In this document: piece after piece, positions 18,261-26,839 of the stretch
Position numbering within the stretch: position 1 is the stretch's first letter
Layout of the letters: each line of letters opens with the position of its first letter
Source of the DNA: an uncultured Alteromonadaceae bacterium
GTDB lineage: Bacteria; Pseudomonadota; Gammaproteobacteria; Enterobacterales; Alteromonadaceae
Assembly: GCA_913056495.1 (NCBI GenBank)
Contig: CAJXMO010000005.1
Span: 124,001 to 188,000 of the forward strand
DNA: 64,000 nucleotides
Reading direction: 5' to 3'
Position numbers and translations under genes: made by a program
The notes under the pieces: generated by a model
What the model was told of the DNA's origin: nothing
Database searches by the model: none
The model's input: the letters and a program-made list of their open reading frames with translations, nothing else

Positions 18261-19742
18261 ATGCAGTTAATTTGGTTCAGAAATGACTTACGCAGTTTTG
18301 ACCACGCAGGTCTGACACATGCTCTGGCGACACAAGAACCTGTTGTTGCAGTCTTTATTGCAACACAAGTACAGTGGCAGCGTCATGATATGGCTGAGGT
18401 TAAGCGAGATTTAATATTTACCCGAGTGGCTGATTTATCAAAGCAACTGGCCAAATTAAATATACCACTTTTAATTGAAGCCGTTGATACCTATACAGAT
18501 TCTGTTGGTTTAATTACCAAACTATGCCAAAAGTATGGCGTTAAACAAGTGCATATGTGTGTAGATTATGAGCTAAATGAACAAAAAAGGGATGAATACT
18601 GCACGCGCTCGCTTAACCCATTGGGTATCAAGGTTGCCAGTTATCATGACTCGGTTATTTTTCCGCCAGGTCATGTGGCTAAAAACGACGGCGCTTTATA
18701 TAAAGTATTTACCCCCTACAAAAAGCAATGGCTCAAACAGTTTAAGCAAGCAATTCCAGGCTGCTATCCCAAACCCAAAGCGCAAACAGCCAGTTTCAGT
18801 CAGGCTGAATTGAATACGCAACTTGAACAATCTCAACATGAACCTCAAAAAATCGAAGACAAACTGAATCAGCTAAAAATACCTTTCAGTTATCCTGGCG
18901 TTTCATCGGTAAAAAGCTGGCAAGCCGAATTTGTGGGCTCTGAAGAGGCTATTTTAAATGCACTGAGGCGCTTTTGTAAGGAAGTCGTTGAAGACTATCA
19001 GCGTAACAGGGATTTCCCTTTACTGGATTCAACCAGCAAGTTATCAGCTTATTTTGCTATTGGTAGCCTCAGTCCTAGACAAGCTATCAATCGTTTATTG
19101 GCAGAGCAGGGCGATTCCCTGTTTGAACCGGATTCAGGGGCAGGAGTGTGGTTAAGTGAACTTATCTGGCGAGAATTTTATCGTCATCATGTCGCTGACG
19201 ATCCCAGAATTAGTCAAGGATTTGCGGTTAAAAAAGAATATCAGACGCTTAGATGGCGAAACAATAAGGCTGATTTTGCCGCCTGGTGTGAAGGCCGTAC
19301 TGGGTTTCCCATTGTGGATGCTGCTATGCGTCAACTGAATCAAACGGGTTGGATGCATAACCGACTTAGAATGATTACCGCTAGTTTTTTAGTTAAAGAT
19401 TTGCAAATAGACTGGCGCTGGGGAGAGCAATATTTTATGCGAACTTTGATTGACGGTGACTATGCAGCAAACAATGGTGGCTGGCAGTGGAGCGCTTCTA
19501 CCGGACATGATGCTGCGCCTTACTTTCGAATATTTAACCCGACAACTCAGGGTGAACGCTTTGATAAGAAGGGCGGTTTTATTCGCCGTTTTTGCCCTGA
19601 ACTGGGCGAGGTCCCGGACAAAAACATTCATCAACCGCAAGCCTATCTGAAAGTATTTAATGCCAATAGTTCATACCCTGATGCAATTGTTGATCATAAA
19701 TCAGCTCGGGAAATTACCCTGAAAATGTACAAAGCCGAATAA
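18261..19742 (+). CDS. phrB: deoxyribodipyrimidine photolyase
   Basis: PhrB repairs cyclobutane pyrimidine dimers using light, FAD and an antenna pigment. The 493-aa protein begins with the photolyase signature LIWFRNDLRSFDH. The FAD-binding C-terminal half contains ELIWREFYRHH near residue 300, a GRTGFPIVDAAMRQL segment, WMHNR, and the conserved tail FNPTTQGERFD. The length is typical (E. coli 472 aa). It lies second in the cluster, 14 bases after the TudS-like gene, which fits joint induction by light or singlet oxygen. Confidence 0.95.
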   Translation: MQLIWFRNDLRSFDHAGLTHALATQEPVVAVFIATQVQWQRHDMAEVKRDLIFTRVADLSKQLAKLNIPLLIEAVDTYTDSVGLITKLCQKYGVKQVHMCVDYELNEQKRDEYCTRSLNPLGIKVASYHDSVIFPPGHVAKNDGALYKVFTPYKKQWLKQFKQAIPGCYPKPKAQTASFSQAELNTQLEQSQHEPQKIEDKLNQLKIPFSYPGVSSVKSWQAEFVGSEEAILNALRRFCKEVVEDYQRNRDFPLLDSTSKLSAYFAIGSLSPRQAINRLLAEQGDSLFEPDSGAGVWLSELIWREFYRHHVADDPRISQGFAVKKEYQTLRWRNNKADFAAWCEGRTGFPIVDAAMRQLNQTGWMHNRLRMITASFLVKDLQIDWRWGEQYFMRTLIDGDYAANNGGWQWSASTGHDAAPYFRIFNPTTQGERFDKKGGFIRRFCPELGEVPDKNIHQPQAYLKVFNANSSYPDAIVDHKSAREITLKMYKAE

Positions 19743-19760
19743 CAATATAAGGCCTTTATC

Positions 19761-20207
19761 ATGAGTGAGAAAACATCAGATTTGCCAGCCTTAATTGGCC
19801 GGTTTATTCAGATTTATCAAGCATTGAATAGTGAGAGTTTATCTCAGTTAACATCAATCTATCACAAGGATATTGAGTTTATTGATCCGATTCATCACAT
19901 TCTTGGTTTGCCGGATTTAATCCAGTATTTCGATGGCATGTATCAAAATATGATTAGCTGCGATTTTGATATTGATGAAATAAATGGCGTCGATAATCAG
20001 TTTTTTTTAAATTGGACTATGCAGTTCAGACATAAAAAGATTGGTCGCGCAAAGTTAATTAAAGTCGTTGGACTTAGCCAATTGAAAATACAGGACGATT
20101 TAGTCATCTATCACAGAGATTATTTTGACTTAAGTGAAATGATATTTGATCACTTACCCCTGATAGGTGGTATAACTCAGTATGTTAAACGCAAAGCAGC
20201 TCAGTGA
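19761..20207 (+). CDS. NTF2/SnoaL-like protein
   Basis: This 148-aa protein of the nuclear-transport-factor-2-like fold carries IYHKDIEFIDPIHHILG at about residues 32-48 and a downstream DYFDLSEMIFDHLPLIGG segment. Such proteins are regular members of photolyase/CFA clusters in marine gammaproteobacteria. The cone-shaped fold often binds small hydrophobic molecules, but catalysis cannot be inferred. Its last codon overlaps the following SDR gene by 4 bases, indicating translational coupling. Confidence 0.75.
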   Translation: MSEKTSDLPALIGRFIQIYQALNSESLSQLTSIYHKDIEFIDPIHHILGLPDLIQYFDGMYQNMISCDFDIDEINGVDNQFFLNWTMQFRHKKIGRAKLIKVVGLSQLKIQDDLVIYHRDYFDLSEMIFDHLPLIGGITQYVKRKAAQ

Positions 20208-20941
20208 TGAATATATTAATAACAGGTGCAACTTCGGGTATTGGTCACGCATTAACGCGCTATTATTTAGAACAACCCGAAACAACAAATGTTATCGCGA
20301 TTGGCCGAAATGAAATTAAGCTGGCAGAGCTTAAAGCTGGCGGTGCTAAAGTACTGGCTTGTGATTTAACCGAAAAATCAGCTGTATTAGCATTAAAACC
20401 CAAGATAGACGCCATTTGTGATGCATTGGACATTGTGATTTTAAATGCTGGCGGTTGCCATTATTTTGATGCGCAGCATCCGGATACATTAAGTGATGTT
20501 GTAAAGCTAGGCTTAGAACAAAATTTTCTATCTATGGTTTATTCTGTTGAACTGACACTTCCATTTTTACAGAAAAACTCTGGCCGCCCCAATTTAGTCT
20601 TAATGGGGAGCTTAGCATCGGACTTTCCGTTTACAAAAGCTGAGGGATATGGTGCCTCAAAAGCGGCAGTTGGCTATTTCGCTAAAACGCTCGCAGTTGA
20701 TTATCCCAACATACGTGTACAACTGGTGCAGCCTGGCTTTGTAAAAACCCCGCTTACCGATAAAAATAAATTTGATATGCCTTTCTTAATTGAACCGGAT
20801 GCTGCGGTTAAAGCGATAACACAGGGCATATATAAAAATAAAAGCCTGATTCGATTTCCAGGCCTGTTTGCCATTATTCTGAAATTGCTGGCGTGTTTGC
20901 CGGTAAAACTTCAAATCCATCTTTCAAAAAAAATGAAATAG
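20204..20941 (+). CDS. short-chain dehydrogenase of the light/lipid cluster
   Basis: This is a 245-aa NAD(P)-dependent SDR. It has TGATSGIG at about residues 7-14, the NAG element LNAGG near 83-87, a catalytic Ser in LMGSLAS, and the YGASK motif near 149-153. It overlaps the NTF2-like gene by 4 bases and precedes the FAD oxidase by 24 bases. The same gene order occurs in RpoE-ChrR-regulated lipid clusters elsewhere (recalled, not searched). A role in modifying a fatty-acyl product together with the CFA-like enzyme is plausible but unproven. Confidence 0.82.
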   Translation: MMNILITGATSGIGHALTRYYLEQPETTNVIAIGRNEIKLAELKAGGAKVLACDLTEKSAVLALKPKIDAICDALDIVILNAGGCHYFDAQHPDTLSDVVKLGLEQNFLSMVYSVELTLPFLQKNSGRPNLVLMGSLASDFPFTKAEGYGASKAAVGYFAKTLAVDYPNIRVQLVQPGFVKTPLTDKNKFDMPFLIEPDAAVKAITQGIYKNKSLIRFPGLFAIILKLLACLPVKLQIHLSKKMK

Positions 20942-20965
20942 TATGGTTATCTTAAGGAGATAAAA

Positions 20966-22243
20966 ATGAAAATAGCCGTTATCGGTTCTGGTATTTCTGG
21001 TTTGGTCAGTGCATGGCAATTATCTAAAAAATATCAGGTGACGCTATTTGAAAAAAATGCTGAGCTGGGTGGCCATACTGCAACAAAAGATATTGATTTC
21101 AATGGAAAACAGTACGCGATAGATACAGGCTTTATTGTATTTAACGATTGGACTTATCCTAATTTTAACCGTTTTTTAGACCTGTTAGATGTCGAACACC
21201 AGCCGACAACCATGAGCTTTAGTGTAAAAAATACAGCAAGCGGTCTTGAATACAACGGTCATACTTTGTCGACTCTGTTTGCTCAAAAACGAAACTGGCT
21301 TAACCCAAAGTTTTATTGCTTTTTGGCTGAGATAATTAAATTCAACAAACTCAGTAAAAAACTACTGGCAGGGCAGATAGATAACAGTGGTTCAGTGCTT
21401 GATTTATCATTGGGTGAATTTTTAGCTGAATTTAAATTTTCTGATTATTTCAAACAAAACTATATTCTTGCTATGGGCGCGGCCATCTGGTCGTCAGGCC
21501 TTGAGGAAATGAAAGCCTTTCCGCTGCGTTTCTTTCTTCGATTTTTTAATAATCATGGTCTGCTAAATATTAGTCACAGGCCTCAATGGTCAGTTGTAAA
21601 AGGCGGCTCAAAACAATATATTCAGGCGTTGTTAAAAGAGATGCAGACTGTTGATATTCAGCTCAATGCGAACATCCAGACAGTGAGACGTACCCGTGAT
21701 ACCGTCGAGATAATAACCGACGGACAGGTTCAAACCTTTGATAAGTTGGTCTTTGCCTGTCATTCAGATCATGCTTTACAGTTATTAGATACGCCAACCA
21801 CAGATGAAACACAGGTGTTGGGTAATATTCCTTACTCAAACAATCAGGTGATTTTACATACAGACTCAAGCTTATTACCTAAACGTAAAGCGGCCTGGGC
21901 AGCTTGGAATTATTATTTATCTGAGCAGAATCCGGACACGGCCACACTGACCTATAATATGAATATATTACAGGGCATCCAGAGTGAAACCACGTTTTGT
22001 GTCACCCTAAATCAAACTGAAGAAATTGATCCTGATAAAATTCTTGGCCATTACCAATATTCGCACCCGGTATTTAACCTGACCAGTTTCAAAGCTCAAA
22101 AACAAAGAGACACAATTAACGGTCATAATAATACCTATTATTGCGGCGCATATTGGTATAACGGATTTCATGAAGATGGAATCAAAAGCGCGCTAGATGT
22201 TTGCAAAATGCTAGATGTGGATGATTTTTATGAAGGAAAATAA
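20966..22243 (+). CDS. FAD-dependent amine-oxidase-like oxidoreductase
   Basis: This 425-aa flavoprotein has an N-terminal Rossmann dinucleotide-binding motif IGSGISGLVSAW (Gly7, Gly9, Gly12) followed by EKNAELGGHT, the amine oxidase/phytoene-desaturase class pattern. The C-terminal region has YYCGAYWYNGFHEDG, a typical end for the NAD(P)-binding proteins in CFA clusters. It starts with an AAGGAGA Shine-Dalgarno. It overlaps the DUF1365 gene. In related clusters such proteins are thought to desaturate or oxidise a fatty acyl chain; the substrate here is inferred only from context. Confidence 0.84.
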   Translation: MKIAVIGSGISGLVSAWQLSKKYQVTLFEKNAELGGHTATKDIDFNGKQYAIDTGFIVFNDWTYPNFNRFLDLLDVEHQPTTMSFSVKNTASGLEYNGHTLSTLFAQKRNWLNPKFYCFLAEIIKFNKLSKKLLAGQIDNSGSVLDLSLGEFLAEFKFSDYFKQNYILAMGAAIWSSGLEEMKAFPLRFFLRFFNNHGLLNISHRPQWSVVKGGSKQYIQALLKEMQTVDIQLNANIQTVRRTRDTVEIITDGQVQTFDKLVFACHSDHALQLLDTPTTDETQVLGNIPYSNNQVILHTDSSLLPKRKAAWAAWNYYLSEQNPDTATLTYNMNILQGIQSETTFCVTLNQTEEIDPDKILGHYQYSHPVFNLTSFKAQKQRDTINGHNNTYYCGAYWYNGFHEDGIKSALDVCKMLDVDDFYEGK

Positions 22244-22991
22244 CTTAAATTCCTGCATTTATCAGGGCACGACCTATCACAAACGTTATACACCTAAACT
22301 GCACTGTTTTAGTTATCCGATATATTTTGTATATCTGGATTTGGATGAGATCGATCAAGTCCACGCAACTATCCGCCACTTTTCAGACAAACCCCTATCA
22401 ATGGCCTGTTTTAAACAAAGGGATTATTTGCCAGATAAAACTTCTGCTTTACCGCTGAAACAACAAATTCTGAACAAATCAATTGAATTAGGCGAGACCC
22501 AAAAAATAGATAAAATTTATTTGTTATGCCAGCTTAGAACCTGGGGGCTTTATTTTAGCCCGGTCAATTTTTATTATTGTTACAGCCAAGATAAATTGCA
22601 TTCTATTTTGGCTCAGGTTAGCAATACGCCCTGGAACGAACGCTACTTCTATCGCGTACCTTTTCAATCGCAAGATTATATTTGTGATAAAGATTTTCAC
22701 GTATCGCCTTTTAACGATTTGGACATGAAATACCGTTGGAAAACCAGCGAACCAGATGAATGCCTTAATCTTCATCTGGATAATCTACATCTTGATCCGA
22801 ATCAATCTAAAATTTTTCATGCCGGTATATCGCTTAAACGTAAACCATTAACCAATAAAAACTTTAATCAGCTTTTGATCAGTTTTCCCGCCATGTGCGT
22901 AAAAACAGTAATTTCAATATATTGGCAAGCTTTAAAGTTGTGGCTTAAGGGCACGCCGTTTTATGGTTATGTTGCAGATAAACAAAAATAA
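22230..22991 (+). CDS. DUF1365 family protein
   Basis: This DUF1365 protein (253 aa from the preferred ATG) carries the family elements YQGTTYHKRYTPKLHCFSY near the N-terminus, LRTWGLYFSPVNFYYCY near residues 97-113 and an HVSPF...Y pattern. DUF1365 occurs almost always beside an FAD oxidoreductase and a CFA-type methyltransferase. Its biochemical role is unknown. In-frame ATGs at 22215 and 22221 would add five or three residues; MKENN is preferred because family similarity begins just after it, though no strong Shine-Dalgarno decides. It overlaps the previous gene by 14 bases. Confidence 0.82.
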   Translation: MKENNLNSCIYQGTTYHKRYTPKLHCFSYPIYFVYLDLDEIDQVHATIRHFSDKPLSMACFKQRDYLPDKTSALPLKQQILNKSIELGETQKIDKIYLLCQLRTWGLYFSPVNFYYCYSQDKLHSILAQVSNTPWNERYFYRVPFQSQDYICDKDFHVSPFNDLDMKYRWKTSEPDECLNLHLDNLHLDPNQSKIFHAGISLKRKPLTNKNFNQLLISFPAMCVKTVISIYWQALKLWLKGTPFYGYVADKQK

Positions 22992-23004
22992 TCAGGAGTA
23001 GAGC

Positions 23005-24306
23005 ATGCAATCTAACGAACTGGATTCAAACTATAAGCACTCTAATTACCCAACTAAGTCTGACTCAACGCAGGAAGAAAGGACGCATGTTTCCTGGCTG
23101 TTAAAACTGGCCAGAAATCTGGTTTTTAAGAAACTGAAAAACCTACAAAGCGGCTCGGTCAATATTATTGATCCTCTTGGCCAGCAGGTATTTTATGGTC
23201 AAAATGCGAATCAGAACGAAGCATCATTGTCAGTACAGGTTACTGTATCAGATATTCGCTTTTATCAGATGGTATTGCTCGGTGGTTCGATTGGCGCAGG
23301 TGAGGCGTATATCAAAGGCTACTGGCAGGCAGACGATCTAACGAGTCTGGTGCGTATTTTCAGCGCAAATCTAGAGACCAGCGATAAAATAGAATCCGGT
23401 TTAGCAACTTTGTTGGCGCCACTGAGTAAGGTATCTCACTGGCTCAATAGAAACAGTAAAGATGGCTCAAAGCGTAATATAGCCGCACATTATGATTTGG
23501 GAAACCAAATGTACAAGCTGTTTTTAGACCCCAAAATGATGTATTCAAGTGCTATTTATCCAACTTCATCCACAACCCTGAATGAAGCGGCTGAATATAA
23601 GTTGAAACATATTTGCGACCGTCTTGCATTAAGCCATGAACACCATTTACTCGAAATTGGTACAGGTTGGGGTGGCATGGCCATTTATGCAGCCCAGTAT
23701 ACAGGGTGCACTGTAACGACAACTACCATTTCCAAAGCTCAGTTCGAATATGCTAAAGAGCAGGTAAAACTGGCGGGGTTGCAAGATAAAGTCAATGTGG
23801 TGATGCTTGACTATCGTGAGTTATCTGGTCAGTACGACAGAATTGTTTCGGTTGAAATGATAGAAGCTGTGGGTCATGAGTATTACCAAACATTTTTTAA
23901 TAAATGTTCAGGTTTGCTAAAACCTAACGGCTCTATGCTGATCCAAGCAATTACGATTGCCGATCAACGTTATCACTATTATCTGAATCATGTTGATTTT
24001 ATTCAAAAGTATATATTTCCGGGCGGTTGTTTACCTTCAATCGAGCAAATATCCCGCCATGTCAGTCGTTCAACTGATATGGTTATCCGTAATTTAGAAG
24101 ATATAGGTTTGCATTATGCTCAAACGCTGGCGGACTGGCGTAACAACTTTTTTGATAACATTGAGCAAGTCAGAGCACTCGGTTATGGTGAGGACTTCAT
24201 AAATATGTGGGATTTTTATCTATGTTATTGTGAAGGTGGATTTAGAGAAAGAGCCATTTCAACTGTTCAAGTGTTAATGGCCAAACCCCAATCCAAGGAT
24301 ATCTGA
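23005..24306 (+). CDS. cyclopropane-fatty-acyl-phospholipid synthase family methyltransferase
   Basis: This is a 433-aa SAM-dependent enzyme of the CFA synthase family. The N-terminal region (about 30-140) is the lipid-binding part. The C-terminal methyltransferase domain has motif I LLEIGTGWGGMAIYAA near residue 215, AAHYDLGNQMYKLFLD before it, and the EMIEAVGHEYY active-site segment near 285. It may form cyclopropane rings on unsaturated phospholipid acyl chains. In this gene context it could instead make a methylated acyl chain leading to furan-type fatty acids, as in the Rhodobacter RpoE-ChrR regulon. The sequence alone does not decide. Confidence 0.9.
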   Translation: MQSNELDSNYKHSNYPTKSDSTQEERTHVSWLLKLARNLVFKKLKNLQSGSVNIIDPLGQQVFYGQNANQNEASLSVQVTVSDIRFYQMVLLGGSIGAGEAYIKGYWQADDLTSLVRIFSANLETSDKIESGLATLLAPLSKVSHWLNRNSKDGSKRNIAAHYDLGNQMYKLFLDPKMMYSSAIYPTSSTTLNEAAEYKLKHICDRLALSHEHHLLEIGTGWGGMAIYAAQYTGCTVTTTTISKAQFEYAKEQVKLAGLQDKVNVVMLDYRELSGQYDRIVSVEMIEAVGHEYYQTFFNKCSGLLKPNGSMLIQAITIADQRYHYYLNHVDFIQKYIFPGGCLPSIEQISRHVSRSTDMVIRNLEDIGLHYAQTLADWRNNFFDNIEQVRALGYGEDFINMWDFYLCYCEGGFRERAISTVQVLMAKPQSKDI

Positions 24307-24316
24307 GGGTAAACAT

Positions 24317-24922
24317 ATGCTGGTCGGTCACATTTTGTCCTTTAAAAGCTTATTGCCTTTAATCATATTAACCTTTCTAAGTTTTAACCTTGAGGCCAGC
24401 GTTCAAAATAAACAAATCTGGCAACAGCAACCGCTGGGTTCAGCCAGATTGACTTATTTATGGTGGAAAGTTTACGACAGTTCATTTTATTGTCAGCAAA
24501 CAGATAATCTTCAGTCTTTGCTGGCTCGTACCGGTCAAGACTCAAGCGATGTGATCAATGAAATAAATAAGCTTGTTGCTCACTGCGGCCAGATTGCATT
24601 AAAGATTCACTACCTAAGAGATATTGATAAAGACGACTTAATTAAAGAAACAAAAAAGCAGTGGCAGCATCTAGGTATTAAGCATAGTGATTTGGCCCGT
24701 TGGCTGAAGACACTGGGGACTATCTGGCCCAATCTTAAAAAAGGGGACGAGCTTATTTTTTCTGTTCACTCAGGTTCAAAAACCAGCCAGACATTTTTTT
24801 ATAATGAAAAAAGTATTGGGCAGATAAACAGCGATGACTTTGCTTTTGCATTTTTAGCTATCTGGCTGAGCCACGCAACCAGTGAGCCAGAACTTCGCCA
24901 AAAACTTCTGGGTCTGGATTAA
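24317..24922 (+). CDS. chalcone isomerase-like protein of the light/lipid cluster
   Basis: This 201-aa protein has a hydrophobic N-terminal stretch (about residues 10-27, likely a signal peptide or anchor). The following chalcone-isomerase-like domain includes the LGSARLTYLWWKVYDSSFY segment near residues 43-61 and a C-terminal FLAIWLSHATSEPELRQKLL helix. Bacterial members do not make flavonoids; the fold is known to bind fatty acids. It starts 11 bases after the CFA-like gene and ends the cluster. A lipid-binding or lipid-handling role in the envelope is an inference. Confidence 0.72.
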   Translation: MLVGHILSFKSLLPLIILTFLSFNLEASVQNKQIWQQQPLGSARLTYLWWKVYDSSFYCQQTDNLQSLLARTGQDSSDVINEINKLVAHCGQIALKIHYLRDIDKDDLIKETKKQWQHLGIKHSDLARWLKTLGTIWPNLKKGDELIFSVHSGSKTSQTFFYNEKSIGQINSDDFAFAFLAIWLSHATSEPELRQKLLGLD

Positions 24923-25082
24923 AGCTGCATCCGGATCTGTCTGTTATATTAAAACCTGATTGCAATTGCCTGTGAAAAACATACGGGCTTAAAAATATAA
25001 TAAAAATACCATATCGAACGCTTGATTTTACCGCAATTAGACATATTATGTCTTTGAGGTTGCGAATTAACTGGAGTGAGCG

Positions 25083-25952
25083 ATGCAACGTATAATTTTA
25101 TTTTTGATCACAAATATTGCGGTAATGCTGACATTAAGCATTGCGATGAGCATTATATTTTCCGTCTTTGGCATTAATACCAGAGGAATGGGTGGTTTGC
25201 TGATCATGGCTGCTGTATTCGGCTTTGGTGGTGCATTTATCTCGTTACTCATGTCGAAGTGGATGGCAAAAAAGTCAGTTGGTGCAGTGGTGATTGAAAA
25301 CCCGACTAATACAACTGAGCAATGGTTGCTGGAAACCGTGCGCCGCCAAGCTCAAAAAGCTAAAATTGGCATGCCGGAAGTAGCCATTTTTAATTCTCCT
25401 GAAATGAATGCGTTTGCTACCGGCGCAAACAAAAACAACGCCTTGGTGGCGGTCAGTGCCGGGCTGTTAAATAACATGACGCGTGAAGAAGCAGAGGCTG
25501 TCATCGGCCACGAAGTTAGCCATATTGCCAATGGAGACATGGTTACTCTGACGTTAATTCAAGGTGTGGTGAATACTTTTGTTATCTTTCTTGCACGCGT
25601 AATCGCTGGCATCATAGATAATGCAACGCGCAGTAATGATCAACAAAGTGGGGGATTAGGTGGTCTCGCCTATTATGCAATCGTTTTTGTGCTAGAAATG
25701 TTATTTGGCATTTTAGCCAGCTTTGTGGTTGCCTGGTTTTCCCGCCAACGGGAATTCAGAGCAGACGCAGGCGGTGCTCAGTTAACCAATAAACAAGCCA
25801 TGATTGCTGCCCTTGAACGGCTCAAGTTAAGCCAGGAAAGTCGGTTAGAAGGTTCTATGATGGCATTTGGTATTAATGGTGGAAAACTGTCTCGCCTGAT
25901 GGCCAGTCATCCACCACTGGATAAACGCATTCAGGCACTTAAAAATAGCTAA
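25083..25952 (+). CDS. htpX: membrane zinc metalloprotease HtpX
   Basis: HtpX is a heat-shock inner-membrane protease that degrades misfolded membrane proteins together with FtsH. The 289-aa protein has two N-terminal helices (about 5-25 and 33-55), the zinc motif HEVSH with the conserved flanks [17 protein letters not shown] near residue 145, further helices at about 158-175 and 195-215, and the third zinc-ligand region [10 protein letters not shown]. The length is typical (293 aa in E. coli). The Shine-Dalgarno GGAGTGAG precedes the ATG. A strong terminator follows. Confidence 0.95.
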   Translation: MQRIILFLITNIAVMLTLSIAMSIIFSVFGINTRGMGGLLIMAAVFGFGGAFISLLMSKWMAKKSVGAVVIENPTNTTEQWLLETVRRQAQKAKIGMPEVAIFNSPEMNAFATGANKNNALVAVSAGLLNNMTREEAEAVIGHEVSHIANGDMVTLTLIQGVVNTFVIFLARVIAGIIDNATRSNDQQSGGLGGLAYYAIVFVLEMLFGILASFVVAWFSRQREFRADAGGAQLTNKQAMIAALERLKLSQESRLEGSMMAFGINGGKLSRLMASHPPLDKRIQALKNS

Positions 25953-25970
25953 TTCAAAACAGCAGAAAAT

Positions 25971-26002
25971 AAAAAGCCGGGAAGTTAAATTCCCGGCTTT
26001 TT
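25971..26002. terminator. bidirectional terminator between htpX and ychJ
   Basis: A 13-bp perfect inverted repeat (AAAAAGCCGGGAA / TTCCCGGCTTTTT) with a 6-base loop lies between the two convergent genes, with A/T tracts on both sides, so it can serve both strands. Confidence 0.92.
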
Positions 26003-26027
26003 TAATCTCAAGCATCTAAAAAGCTAA

Positions 26028-26486
26028 TTAACCACAGCAACGTTTATATTTTTTACCCGAACCGCAAACACACAATTGGTTTCGGTTAATTTTTGTTTTT
26101 TCAAAACGAACGTCACCGGACGTGTAATACCAAAGCTGGTCTATTTTGATAAAATCAGAACACTCTCTCATCGTTATTAAATCATGATGGTCGATGTATT
26201 TAGCAATAAATTCCACTTGCCCCTGATGTTCGGTCATAATCTGGCTGGATAATACAGACAAATTAATAAACTGAACCGCATTGGCAAATGCTTCAATTTC
26301 AGCGTATAAATGTTCAGTGCGAGTTTCTGGCGCTTGAGTTTGATATAAATAATCAATATGCTTCAAATAGTAGGCGGTATATCTTGAACGCATCAAGTCT
26401 TCAGGCGAACGCGCTATCTCGTCTTGTTCAATTATGGGCTGACAACATTCCGTGTAGATTCGCTCTGATTGGCAGGGACATAACAT
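26028..26486 (-). CDS. ychJ: YchJ-family protein with two SEC-C motifs
   Basis: This 152-aa protein has a zinc-binding SEC-C motif at each end: CPCQSERIYTECC near residues 3-15 and CVCGSGKKYKRCC near residues 139-151. An NTF2-like YchJ middle domain (RYTAYYLKHIDYLYQT) lies between them. The family is widespread in gammaproteobacteria, with no settled function. It is convergent with htpX and divergent from a small lipoprotein-like gene. Confidence 0.85.
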   Translation of the reverse strand: MLCPCQSERIYTECCQPIIEQDEIARSPEDLMRSRYTAYYLKHIDYLYQTQAPETRTEHLYAEIEAFANAVQFINLSVLSSQIMTEHQGQVEFIAKYIDHHDLITMRECSDFIKIDQLWYYTSGDVRFEKTKINRNQLCVCGSGKKYKRCCG

Positions 26487-26504
26487 ACTAAATAGGATTT
26501 AAAA

Positions 26505-26759
26505 ATGAAAAGGACACTCAGTTTAGCATATAAAAGTCGGTATAAAAGTCATATGGCTTTTATCTGCTTGTATTTTATAATTTCATCAAGTGGATGCAGT
26601 CAAAAAATGGCCTACCAAGCACTACAGGAAGCCGGTAAAAACAGAGCTCAATGTGAGTTGATTGCAGATGTGACAGAAAGAGATAAATGCCTTGCCAAAT
26701 ACAATCAGAATTATGAAACATGTCAAAAACAGCGTGAGCAGGTGTTAGACAAAAAATGA
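26505..26759 (+). CDS. small exported hypothetical protein
   Basis: This 84-aa protein has a positively charged N-terminus, a hydrophobic segment (about residues 17-28) and SSGCS at residues 28-32, a possible but non-ideal lipobox. The mature part is charged and has three further cysteines. No family is recognised. It stands between divergent ychJ and the HD-GYP sensor, 80 bases before the latter. Confidence 0.55.
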   Translation: MKRTLSLAYKSRYKSHMAFICLYFIISSSGCSQKMAYQALQEAGKNRAQCELIADVTERDKCLAKYNQNYETCQKQREQVLDKK

Positions 26760-26839
26760 AGATAAAGCCGCTTATGATCTAGCAAAACAAAATCAATTTG
26801 CTAGGATTTAATCATAGGCAGTCAAAATTTGGAAAAACC

